This document shows positions 1-6,473 of a stretch of 7,011 nucleotides of DNA, one piece after another (the stretch's first letter is position 1; every line of letters starts with the position of its first letter). The translations under genes were made by a program, and so were the position numbers. The notes under the pieces are model-generated. The model was not told where the DNA came from and ran no database searches. It saw only the letters and a program-made list of their open reading frames with translations. The stretch lies in assembly GCA_003818595.1 (NCBI GenBank), contig RPQV01000182.1:1-7011 (forward strand), read 5' to 3'. This DNA comes from Calditrichota bacterium. GTDB taxonomy: Bacteria; Zhuqueibacterota; Zhuqueibacteria; Residuimicrobiales; Krinioviventaceae.

Positions 1-973
1 AAGCCAAAGCATTGCGCAGGAAAGATCTGTCGATGAATGGCGCGTTCAATATCCAATCGTTCTCCTGGGGCAGCCCCATCAACGAGACGGAAGTATCTTC
101 ACCGGCGATCGTCCACGTTTCAACCGCATATTGCCTTTTTGGCCAGGACTGCGAACTGGAACCGCGCGTTTCAATGCCGATATTTCCGTTATAATCATTG
201 TAACTCTCGTTCAATATATGTTCACTGCCTGTCCCATGATAGATGATGCCCATATGCGCGGTTATTTTCGGCTCATCCGGAATCGATTTGCCGGCGGTGT
301 CAATATAAATCAGCGGCAGATTGGAGGCGGTAAAATTCTGAAAAGGATTTTCGCGACTGATCATTTCAGCATTGATGATAAAATCGGAACTGCTCACATC
401 ATTGTTGAGCGCATGAATAGATAAAAGATTTTCACCTTCTTTAAGCAGATTCTTATGTTGGGTGATGATGAATGCTTCGGCGTTGTCCGCCTCATGGCTG
501 CCGGATGCAGCTGAATTCCAAACGAGCGCCGTGGGGACATTAGCCTCTGCCACTTTAATCCCGTTCAAAAACGCGGCAAAACCGTCATCATACAACACAT
601 TCAGGACCAGGGTGTTCACAGCAGACAACTGCTGCGCCGTCAGCGAAAAGCGCCAGCGCACAAAGCAGCTGTTATTCGGATCAGTGCCGCTCTGATACAT
701 ATCGTTCTGCACGTGGAGGGTGATTAAATTTTGATAGCCGTCAGCGGCTTCGTAACCGACAGCTCCGGGTGCACCGCTGCAGAGCATCCAACTGCTGTCG
801 TCATATCCAAGTTTGGTGCGCCAGGTCAAACCAATATCGCTTTTGGGTACCAAAACCCGTTTTTGTGCATCAGATGCGAGCAAAATAGTTGTTGCTTGTG
901 CATACGCTGTATCCCGGAGTGATGAACCGGCAATCAGCAGGGTCAGCAAAAGCATTTGTAGTAATCGTGTCAT
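1..973 (-). CDS. Secreted CotH-kinase-like protein with N-terminal beta-sandwich-like domain (3' end beyond window)
   Basis: One frame stays open from an ATG at 973 to the left edge, giving 324 visible residues. Residues 1-25 form a Sec signal peptide: a short basic start, a Leu-rich core, then Ala-Tyr-Ala before Gln26 as a signal peptidase I site. Residues about 28-205 look like a beta-sandwich, with a DDGFAAFLNG segment at 129-138 and an ENLLSIHALNN segment at 181-191, a pattern I associate with domains preceding CotH modules. From about 219 the sequence matches the opening of CotH-kinase proteins: NLPLIYIDT, then IGIETRGSSSQSWPKR (265-280), LMGLPQENDWILNAPF (298-313) and DRSFLRNALA (315-324). 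In spore formers CotH phosphorylates coat proteins; in non-sporulating bacteria such exported proteins have mostly unknown roles. In-frame ATGs at 985 and 997 are alternative starts; 973 has a GGAAGAG-like site just upstream. The rest of the kinase-like domain and any anchoring domain are not visible. Confidence 0.85.
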   Translation of the reverse strand, partial: MTRLLQMLLLTLLIAGSSLRDTAYAQATTILLASDAQKRVLVPKSDIGLTWRTKLGYDDSSWMLCSGAPGAVGYEAADGYQNLITLHVQNDMYQSGTDPNNSCFVRWRFSLTAQQLSAVNTLVLNVLYDDGFAAFLNGIKVAEANVPTALVWNSAASGSHEADNAEAFIITQHKNLLKEGENLLSIHALNNDVSSSDFIINAEMISRENPFQNFTASNLPLIYIDTAGKSIPDEPKITAHMGIIYHGTGSEHILNESYNDYNGNIGIETRGSSSQSWPKRQYAVETWTIAGEDTSVSLMGLPQENDWILNAPFIDRSFLRNALA

Positions 974-1078
974 TTTCTCTTCCATTTTTTTTAACATTAA
1001 ACTCTCATTCAACCAGAGAAAGTTCCCTCGCTGTGTAGATAACCTGTGAATGATTTCATCTGGGAATTTTGAGACTCT

Positions 1079-2506
1079 TTATTCTGCGCTTTTCAACGGC
1101 CAATAGTCGTTCTCCGTTCTCGCCACAGCCAAAATCGATTGCATGTCGTGAACAATGGTGGGGTACTGCGAGGCGACATCATGCTCTTCGCCGATATCTT
1201 GTGCCATATTATATAGTTCCAGCGCTCCTCGAGGATCAAGACGAACCGATTTCCAGTCACCCATGCGTAACGCTTGACTGGACGCCTTGCCTTCGTGGAA
1301 CTCCCAATATAAATAGTCGTGTGTTTTCTGTTTTCTGTGCGAACCGGTCAACAACGGCGCCAGCGATATCCCGTCGACCTCAGTCAAATTCTGCGCGCCT
1401 GAAAGCTCAGCGCACGTCGGCAGGATATCCCAAAAGGCAAAAGGCAACTCGCACACCGAACCGGGCGAAATGTGTTCGGGCCAGCGGACGATCATCGGTA
1501 CGCGTATCCCGCCTTCGTAAAGATCACGTTTTATTCCCCGCAGAGGACCGTTGCTGTCGTGAAAAGTCGGCGAAAAACCGCCCTCCTTATGAGGCCCGTT
1601 GTCGCTGCTGAAAAAGACCAGCGTGTTCTCATCCAAATCCAATTCTTTCAAAAGATCGAACAAAAGGCCGATATGCTGATCCATGCGGGTGATCATGGCG
1701 GCGTGTCCTTTTTGTGCATCCGGCCATGGCTGCTCTGCATAAATACCATAATCCGGCGTCTCCATGCCGTGATCGGCAGTCAAGGCAAATTCATTGTTGG
1801 CATGAGGCGTGGTGAACGCGAGAGTGAGGAAAAAAGGGAGTGATGCATTTAGCCGCACAAATTCCTGCGCTTTAGAAGAAAAAAGATCCGGTGTATAGTC
1901 AATCCGCTCGACTGCCGCGGAACCGACATTTTGGGCATACCCATTCGAGCTGTAAATCACTTTATTGCGTAGAGGAACCTGTTTCTCATTTTCCCACAAA
2001 AAAGCGGGATAATAACTATGGGCGTGCACTTGATTGAGGTAGCCATAAAAATAATCAAATCCTTTTTGATTGGGGATGCCGCTGGTTCCTTCTTCTCCCA
2101 AACCCCATTTGCCGATTAATGCGGTGCGATAGCCTCTTTCCTGCAGTATTTCGGCGACGGTGACATCCGTCTGCTCAAGGGGAACAAGCGCATTGCCGCG
2201 GATGCGCGCATGTCCGCTGTGCAAACCGGTCATCAGACAGCAACGTGAGGGCGCACAAACAGTGCTGCCGGCATAGAATTGGGTAAAACGCAGCCCTTCA
2301 GCCGCCATTTGATCCAATCGTGGCGTCTGAATGGCCTGCTGTCCATAGCAACCCAAATCACCATACCCCAAATCATCGGCGAGGATAAAAATAATATTCG
2401 GCTTTCGCGTCGTTTTCGGGGAGCAGAACAGGGATGACGAAACAGAGAACATCCCCGCAGCCGATAATGACTGTAAAAAATGACGACGGGTTGTGGTTGT
2501 AGCCAT
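1079..2506 (-). CDS. Tat-exported sulfatase, arylsulfatase A-like, formylglycine (Cys) type
   Basis: Sulfatases hydrolyse sulfate esters, often on polysaccharides or glycosaminoglycans. This 475-residue protein starts with a Tat-like leader: RRHFLQ at 7-12, then an Ala/Ser/Phe-rich stretch, which suggests folded export. The core starts with NIIFILADDLGYGDLG; D44 and D45 are predicted calcium ligands. C84 opens CAPSR (84-88), the motif in which Cys becomes formylglycine. Other expected residues are K133 in GKWGLG (132-137), H235 in TTPH, D302-N303 in SSDNG, and K326 before LYEGG. The usual His of GKWHLG is Gly here; H161 and H163 (HAH) lie downstream. A C-terminal alpha/beta domain ends near NDYWPL. 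I chose the ATG at 2506 because GGAG lies six bases upstream; the frame also allows ATG 2518 or TTG 2521. Activity needs a maturase (FGE or anSME), which is not in the window. The substrate cannot be read from the sequence. It sits upstream of the CotH-like gene on the same strand. Confidence 0.93.
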   Translation of the reverse strand: MATTTTRRHFLQSLSAAGMFSVSSSLFCSPKTTRKPNIIFILADDLGYGDLGCYGQQAIQTPRLDQMAAEGLRFTQFYAGSTVCAPSRCCLMTGLHSGHARIRGNALVPLEQTDVTVAEILQERGYRTALIGKWGLGEEGTSGIPNQKGFDYFYGYLNQVHAHSYYPAFLWENEKQVPLRNKVIYSSNGYAQNVGSAAVERIDYTPDLFSSKAQEFVRLNASLPFFLTLAFTTPHANNEFALTADHGMETPDYGIYAEQPWPDAQKGHAAMITRMDQHIGLLFDLLKELDLDENTLVFFSSDNGPHKEGGFSPTFHDSNGPLRGIKRDLYEGGIRVPMIVRWPEHISPGSVCELPFAFWDILPTCAELSGAQNLTEVDGISLAPLLTGSHRKQKTHDYLYWEFHEGKASSQALRMGDWKSVRLDPRGALELYNMAQDIGEEHDVASQYPTIVHDMQSILAVARTENDYWPLKSAE

Positions 2507-2512
2507 GGTCAT

Positions 2513-2516
2513 CTCC
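2513..2516 (-). promoter_or_regulatory. Shine-Dalgarno GGAG deciding the sulfatase start
   Basis: GGAG on the minus strand is followed by six bases and then the ATG at 2506-2504. The earlier in-frame starts (TTG 2521, ATG 2518) have no comparable site, and starting there would place the site inside the gene. The Tat leader is intact with the shorter start. Confidence 0.55.
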
Positions 2517-2547
2517 ATCAATTGCCGGCGGACGTCAATCGACGCAC

Positions 2548-2591
2548 CATCCGGATGATCGGATAAACGGATGCAGGTGATTTTAAAATCA
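2548..2591. promoter_or_regulatory. Intergenic palindromes plus period-8 CGGAT repeat upstream of the sulfatase
   Basis: The gap between the acyltransferase stop and the sulfatase start holds several symmetric elements. CATCCGGATG (2548-2557) is a perfect 10-base palindrome. CGGAT occurs three times at exactly 8-base spacing (2552-2556, 2560-2564, 2568-2572). TGATTTTAAAATCA (2578-2591) is a perfect 14-base palindrome. The position, just upstream of a gene of different function, suits an operator or a transcription boundary. I could not place a convincing -35/-10 pair or a terminator with a U-tract. The repeats are seen directly; any regulatory function is inference. Confidence 0.35.
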
Positions 2592-2614
2592 GATGAGTCA
2601 AACCGAGCCGCTTG

Positions 2615-3595
2615 CTAAAAATCCAAACGCAGACTGTCGCGGAAAACACCCTGCGCGCCAAAACTTTCCTTAAATCGGGCTAACCCCCAATTCGGATCTT
2701 CATTGACGGTAAAAATTCCAAAGTCAAGAAAGCCGTAACCTTCCCGAATCCCCCAATCGATAATATCATGAAAAAGACAATTGACACCGCGATATTGCTG
2801 ATAGGCTTCATCATGGCTGATGTAGAATGCCAGCACCACGCGGGAATTACAGATAAACATGACCACACCGGCTGCCATGGTCTGATCCGGAAGAAACGCG
2901 GCAAAAAGCTTGACCCTGTCAGGGAAAAGCTCTTTAATCCGCAGCAATTCGGGCAAGGTGTGGGTGGGATTCACACCATGGCGCAACCGCAGATTTTTTT
3001 TGAGGATTGAATAAAACGCTTCATAATGTGTCGGCGCCTCAGATTCGCGCACCACCACGCCGAGTTTCTCACCCCGCCTCACGGCGCGCCGAGAGCTTTC
3101 ATTAAAGGTGGCGAGGATGCTGTCGCGCGAAAAATCCAAAGGGATGACACTTGAAATTTCACGCTTGCGGTAGATAAAACCCTGCTGCACCAAGGCAAAG
3201 TCAATATAGTTGCTGGGGCGACGGAGATAGATTTGCGGCGGCGGCGTAATATCGATGGTGCTGAACCCCTCCTGTTTGGCAAATTTGATCAGGGTTTCCA
3301 CCAATTCAAACGACTCGGCAATCGAGAGCGTATCGCTGATCACCAAACCGCCATAGGAGGCGCCGCGATGTGAAATCAACAGACGTTTTCCGGACTCCTG
3401 CCACTCCACAGCGGGAAAGAGAGCCAATTTGCGCCCATTTTTGTACAACAACAGCGAAAAATCATTAAATCGCTCGCTGGGATGATAGGACAGAAACTGT
3501 CGGGTGTGAAAAATAGTCCCATTATTCGCCGACCATACAAAGTCATCCCATTCATCAACATGATGCGGAGCAAATTTTACAATATCGATTGCCAA
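2615..3595 (-). CDS. FemAB-like / GNAT-fold acyltransferase, substrate unknown
   Basis: This 326-residue soluble protein has no signal peptide or membrane segment. It resembles the FemAB-like proteins with a double GNAT fold (the Acetyltransf_6 type). The N-terminal half carries GTIFHTRQFLSYHP (26-39) and RGASYGGLVI (77-86), typical of that group. The second half has a basic segment, SSRRAVRRGEKLGV (167-180), matching the Ser-x-Arg-Arg-x-x-Arg-Lys-(Ala/Gly)-x-Lys-x-Gly pattern of the family. It ends with an N-x-GL-x-x-FKESFGA block (302-314). Relatives transfer amino acids from aminoacyl-tRNA in peptidoglycan bridges, or acyl groups in exopolysaccharide and lipid pathways; the sequence does not say which applies here. 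The start is a TTG nine bases after the argF stop, with GAGGA next to that stop; no ATG lies near the N-terminus. Translational coupling to argF is likely. Family assignment is fairly secure, function is not. Confidence 0.8.
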   Translation of the reverse strand: MAIDIVKFAPHHVDEWDDFVWSANNGTIFHTRQFLSYHPSERFNDFSLLLYKNGRKLALFPAVEWQESGKRLLISHRGASYGGLVISDTLSIAESFELVETLIKFAKQEGFSTIDITPPPQIYLRRPSNYIDFALVQQGFIYRKREISSVIPLDFSRDSILATFNESSRRAVRRGEKLGVVVRESEAPTHYEAFYSILKKNLRLRHGVNPTHTLPELLRIKELFPDRVKLFAAFLPDQTMAAGVVMFICNSRVVLAFYISHDEAYQQYRGVNCLFHDIIDWGIREGYGFLDFGIFTVNEDPNWGLARFKESFGAQGVFRDSLRLDF

Positions 3596-3599
3596 TCCG

Positions 3600-3604
3600 T
3601 CCTC
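3600..3604 (-). promoter_or_regulatory. Shine-Dalgarno GAGGA for the TTG-started acyltransferase gene
   Basis: GAGGA directly follows the argF stop codon (3607-3605) and is four bases from the TTG at 3595-3593. It supports the rare TTG start and suggests that ribosomes finishing argF re-initiate here. Confidence 0.55.
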
Positions 3605-4519
3605 TTAATCAACCATTAATTTGACCATGATCGCTTTTTGAATATGAAGGCGATTCTCCGCCTCGTCAAAGACCACTGAATGCGCTCCATCGATCACGTC
3701 ATCGGTTATTTCGTCACCCCGATGGGCGGGCAGACAATGCTCCACCAGGCAATCCTGTGCTGCGTGCTCCAGCAGTGCACTGTTGACCTGATAGGGAGCA
3801 AATATGCGTTTGCGTGCCGCGGTTTCCTCTTCCTGCCCCATGCTCGCCCAAACATCCGTATAGATCACATCCGCGCCTCGTACGGCCTCAATGGGATCGT
3901 GGATGACACGAATCTCGCTTCTGCCTTGTTGACGGGCACGTTCCAACAAACCCTGATGAGGGTCATATCCTTCGGGACATCCGATCCTGAGATCGAGTTC
4001 GAGTCGACCTGCCAGATTGATCCAGGAATTTGCCACATTGTTGCCGTCACCGATGAAAGCGATGCTCAGCTTTTCGTAACGACCTTTGTGCTCCTCAATA
4101 GTGAAAATATCGCCGAGAACTTGGCAGGGATGACACAGATCGCTTAGACCATTGATAACCGGTACCGACGCGTGTTGCGCCAACCCTTCCACCAGGTCAT
4201 GGCCGAATACCCGCGCCATGATGCCGTCATTGAAACGCGAAAGCACGCGCGCCACATCAGCAACCGACTCCCGCTTGCCCAAACCCACTTCATTGGGACT
4301 CAGATAAAGCGCATGACCGCCGAGTTGATACATGCCGACTTCGAATGAAACGCGCGTCCGGGTGGATGGTTTTTGAAACAGCATGGCCAATGTTTTTCCT
4401 TTGAGCATATGATGCTGATGGCCGCTCTTGGTCTTTTTCTTCAAATCCGCGCATAATTGGAACAACTCGAACAGTTCATCGCGGGAAAAATCAACAATCT
4501 GCAGAAAATCTCGTTTCAC
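3605..4519 (-). CDS. argF: Ornithine carbamoyltransferase (arginine biosynthesis)
   Basis: The enzyme joins carbamoyl phosphate and ornithine to give citrulline and phosphate in the cytoplasm. With the GTG start it has 304 residues, the normal family length. The carbamoyl-phosphate site STRTR is at 52-56 within FQKPSTRTRVSFE, HPCQ is at 130-133, and the ornithine-side motifs are DVWASMG (222-228) and HCLPAHRG (261-268). The tail FDEAENRLHIQKAIM is typical. STRTR together with HCLP separates it from aspartate carbamoyltransferase and from the acetylornithine type. I prefer GTG 4519: GGAGG lies five bases upstream, and the protein then begins MKRDFLQI, like other family members. The ATG at 4531, which overlaps the hslU stop as TAATG, would add four residues but has no site upstream. 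The close packing with hslU and the acyltransferase implies cotranscription. No other arg gene and no ArgR box was recognised nearby. Catabolic use cannot be excluded, but no arginine deiminase genes are seen. Confidence 0.96.
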   Translation of the reverse strand: MKRDFLQIVDFSRDELFELFQLCADLKKKTKSGHQHHMLKGKTLAMLFQKPSTRTRVSFEVGMYQLGGHALYLSPNEVGLGKRESVADVARVLSRFNDGIMARVFGHDLVEGLAQHASVPVINGLSDLCHPCQVLGDIFTIEEHKGRYEKLSIAFIGDGNNVANSWINLAGRLELDLRIGCPEGYDPHQGLLERARQQGRSEIRVIHDPIEAVRGADVIYTDVWASMGQEEETAARKRIFAPYQVNSALLEHAAQDCLVEHCLPAHRGDEITDDVIDGAHSVVFDEAENRLHIQKAIMVKLMVD

Positions 4520-4524
4520 ATCCA

Positions 4525-4529
4525 CCTCC
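4525..4529 (-). promoter_or_regulatory. Shine-Dalgarno GGAGG deciding the argF start
   Basis: GGAGG lies directly after the hslU stop and five bases before the GTG at 4519-4517. If translation began at ATG 4531, this strong site would lie inside the coding region and have no purpose. Confidence 0.6.
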
Positions 4530-4530
4530 A

Positions 4531-5886
4531 TTATAGAATATATTGGCTCAAATCCTCGTCCTGAATAATTTCCTTCAACTTGGCCTCGACCATTTTTTGA
4601 TTGATCTTGATGGCGCGGTTTTCTGCTTTCGGAAGCTCAAACAGATAATCCTCCAGCAGATTGCTCATAATCGTGTGGAGCCGGCGGGCGCCGATATTTT
4701 CCGACTGCTGGTTCACCTCAAAGGCGATGCGGGCAATCTCTTTGATGGCGCCTTGGGTGAAACTGATTTTAACTCCTTCGGTTTCGATCAGGGCAGTATA
4801 TTGTTTGATCAGCGCATTTTGAGGCTCGGTCAATATCCGCTCAAAATCGGCGGTCGTCAGGCTTTTTAATTCCACCCGAATGGGGAAACGACCCTGAAGC
4901 TCCGGGATTAAATCCGAGGGTTTGGAAACATGAAACGCCCCAGAGGCGATGAACAAAATGTGATCGCTGCGCACCATGCCATATTTGGTGATGACATGGG
5001 TCCCTTCAATGACGGGCAGCAAATCACGCTGCACACCTTCACGCGAGACATCAGGACCAGAACCACTGTCTTCTCCGGCAATTTTATCAATTTCATCGAT
5101 AAAAACAATGCCCGTCTGCTCCACGCGATGAATGGCGTCGCTGACCACTTCATCCATGTCGACCAGCTTGTGGGTTTCTTCCTGTTGCAGTACGACCTGT
5201 GCTTCCGAGATCGTCATGCGTCGACGCTTCTTTTTCGGCGAAGCAATAGCGCCGAATAAATCCTGAAAATTCATACCGAGCTCTTCGATGCCGACCGGAG
5301 AAAATACCTGCATCATGGCGGATTGCTCCATCGGTACGTCGAGTTCGATCATGCGATCATCCAACTTGCCGGCATCCAACTGCCTGGTTAGCTTTTCCCG
5401 ATTCCGTTTGTACCGTTCCTCATTTTGCTTCTGTCGATTACGCTCTTCTTCATTTTTTGTACGACGATGAGGCGGCCGCGGCAGTAAAATGTCTAGAAGT
5501 TGCTCCTTTGCCCGTTCATGCACCTTATCCTGTATCCGTTCCACGAATTCAGCACGCACCATGCTCACGGCCTGATCAACCAGATCGCGGATGATCGATT
5601 CCACATCCCTGCCGACATATCCGACTTCGGTGAATTTGGACGCTTCCACCTTGATGAAGGGTGAATTGTCCAATTTGGCCAAACGACGCGCGATTTCGGT
5701 CTTGCCCACTCCCGTCGGACCGATAAGAATGATATTATTGGGCATAATTTCTTCGCGCAGATCAGGAGGCACCTGCTGCCGCCGCCAGCGATTGCGCAGA
5801 GCGATGGCGACTGATTTTTTTGCCGCGTCCTGACCGATAATGTATTTATCCAACTCCTGGACGATTTCCTGGGGAGTCTTGTTCAT
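4531..5886 (-). CDS. hslU: HslU (ClpY), AAA+ unfoldase of the HslUV protease
   Basis: HslU forms an ATP-driven hexameric ring that recognises, unfolds and threads proteins into HslV. The 451 residues are close to the usual 440-460. The start MNKTPQEIVQELDKYIIGQD is canonical. The Walker A motif GPTGVGKT is at 56-63 and the pore loop GYVG at 89-92. The charged intermediate (I) domain spans roughly 105-245 and contains a Lys/Arg/Glu-rich coiled-coil-like stretch at 140-175. The Walker B motif VFIDEIDK is at 261-268, sensor 1 near 310-319, the arginine finger in LQGRFP (R333) and sensor 2 in GARRL (399-403). The C-terminus DLSQYIL fits the tail that docks into HslV. The I-domain and the lack of a zinc-binding N-domain exclude ClpX. 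AGGA six bases upstream of the ATG supports the start. It follows hslV after 38 bases, and its stop abuts argF. Confidence 0.98.
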   Translation of the reverse strand: MNKTPQEIVQELDKYIIGQDAAKKSVAIALRNRWRRQQVPPDLREEIMPNNIILIGPTGVGKTEIARRLAKLDNSPFIKVEASKFTEVGYVGRDVESIIRDLVDQAVSMVRAEFVERIQDKVHERAKEQLLDILLPRPPHRRTKNEEERNRQKQNEERYKRNREKLTRQLDAGKLDDRMIELDVPMEQSAMMQVFSPVGIEELGMNFQDLFGAIASPKKKRRRMTISEAQVVLQQEETHKLVDMDEVVSDAIHRVEQTGIVFIDEIDKIAGEDSGSGPDVSREGVQRDLLPVIEGTHVITKYGMVRSDHILFIASGAFHVSKPSDLIPELQGRFPIRVELKSLTTADFERILTEPQNALIKQYTALIETEGVKISFTQGAIKEIARIAFEVNQQSENIGARRLHTIMSNLLEDYLFELPKAENRAIKINQKMVEAKLKEIIQDEDLSQYIL

Positions 5887-5924
5887 CTCAGTTCCTCACA
5901 CCGACCCTCTATTCATCGAATTGA

Positions 5925-6470
5925 TCACAACTCTTCGACGATAATCTGATCGTTCGTATAGATACATAGTTGTGCCGTCAGCAACATGGCTTCGCGGGCA
6001 ATTTTTGCCGCATCCAACGTCGAATGTTTCATCAAAGCCCGCGCCGCTACCAAGGCGAAATCCCCACCGGATCCGATGGCAATAACGTCATCATCCGGCT
6101 CGATGACATCGCCGGTTCCGGAGATTAAGAAGATACTTTTATGATCGAGAACCGCCAATTGTGCTTCGAGGCGACGCAAATAGCGATCTGTCCGCCAGTC
6201 TTTCGCCAGGTCGACCGCTGCACGACTGAGATTGCCGCCGAATTCATCCAGCTTTTCCTCAAACCGTTCGAACAGGGTAAAGGCATCAGCGGCAGCGCCG
6301 GCAAAACCGGCCAATACCTTGCCGTTGAACAGTTTGCGCACCTTTCGCGCTTTGGATTTGAGAACAGTTTCACCATAGGTCACCTGACCGTCGCCGGCCA
6401 AAACCACTTTGCCCTTGTGCTTCAGCCCAAGAACCGTGGTGGCGTGATACGTTTTTATTTGGTTAAGCAT
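5925..6470 (-). CDS. hslV: HslV (ClpQ), threonine peptidase of the HslUV protease
   Basis: HslV is the proteasome-beta-like double hexamer that cuts substrates fed by HslU. The 181 residues match the family. The mature enzyme should begin at T11 in HATTVLG, which requires removal of a ten-residue leader (MLNQIKTYHA). Counting from T11, D27 is mature Asp17 in GDGQVT and K43 is mature Lys33, the expected catalytic residues. The GSGG motif (133-136) and GKVLAGFAGAAADAF (50-64) are also canonical. The ATG lies only three bases after the rpoN stop, with GGAGA at 6484-6480 inside the last rpoN codons, so translation is probably coupled to rpoN. hslU follows directly. HslUV is often heat-induced, but no heat-shock promoter or CIRCE-like repeat is seen in the short gaps. 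Confidence 0.97.
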   Translation of the reverse strand: MLNQIKTYHATTVLGLKHKGKVVLAGDGQVTYGETVLKSKARKVRKLFNGKVLAGFAGAAADAFTLFERFEEKLDEFGGNLSRAAVDLAKDWRTDRYLRRLEAQLAVLDHKSIFLISGTGDVIEPDDDVIAIGSGGDFALVAARALMKHSTLDAAKIAREAMLLTAQLCIYTNDQIIVEEL

Positions 6471-6473
6471 ACA

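Noticed and set aside
12..695. Several short plus-strand open frames in the first 700 bases
   Set aside because: They lie opposite the CotH-like coding frame, which has a signal peptide and family motifs and is open without interruption over 973 bases.
1071..1077. GAGACTC next to the sulfatase stop as a terminator stem
   Set aside because: It allows only a three-base stem with no proper loop, and only a short A/T run follows.
1069..1843. Plus-strand open frames opposite the sulfatase
   Set aside because: They are antisense to a gene with a complete set of sulfatase motifs, and their translations show low-complexity, Arg/Ser-rich composition with no recognisable domain.
2578..2591. TGATTTTAAAATCA palindrome as an intrinsic terminator of the argF operon
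   Set aside because: The stem is AT-rich with no room for a loop and is followed by ACCTGC rather than a U-tract. It is kept only as a possible regulatory palindrome.
2596..2601. Minus-strand TTGACT as a -35 box for the sulfatase gene
   Set aside because: The hexamer 17 bases downstream is ACCTGC, which does not resemble a -10 box, and no other acceptable spacing gives a partner.
3605..4519. Aspartate or N-acetylornithine carbamoyltransferase instead of ornithine carbamoyltransferase
   Set aside because: FQKPSTRTR, HPCQ and HCLPAHRG are the ornithine-type signatures.
4531..5886. ClpX or another Clp ATPase instead of HslU
   Set aside because: There is no zinc-binding N-domain. The GYVG pore loop, the I-domain, the C-terminal docking tail and the neighbouring hslV identify HslU.
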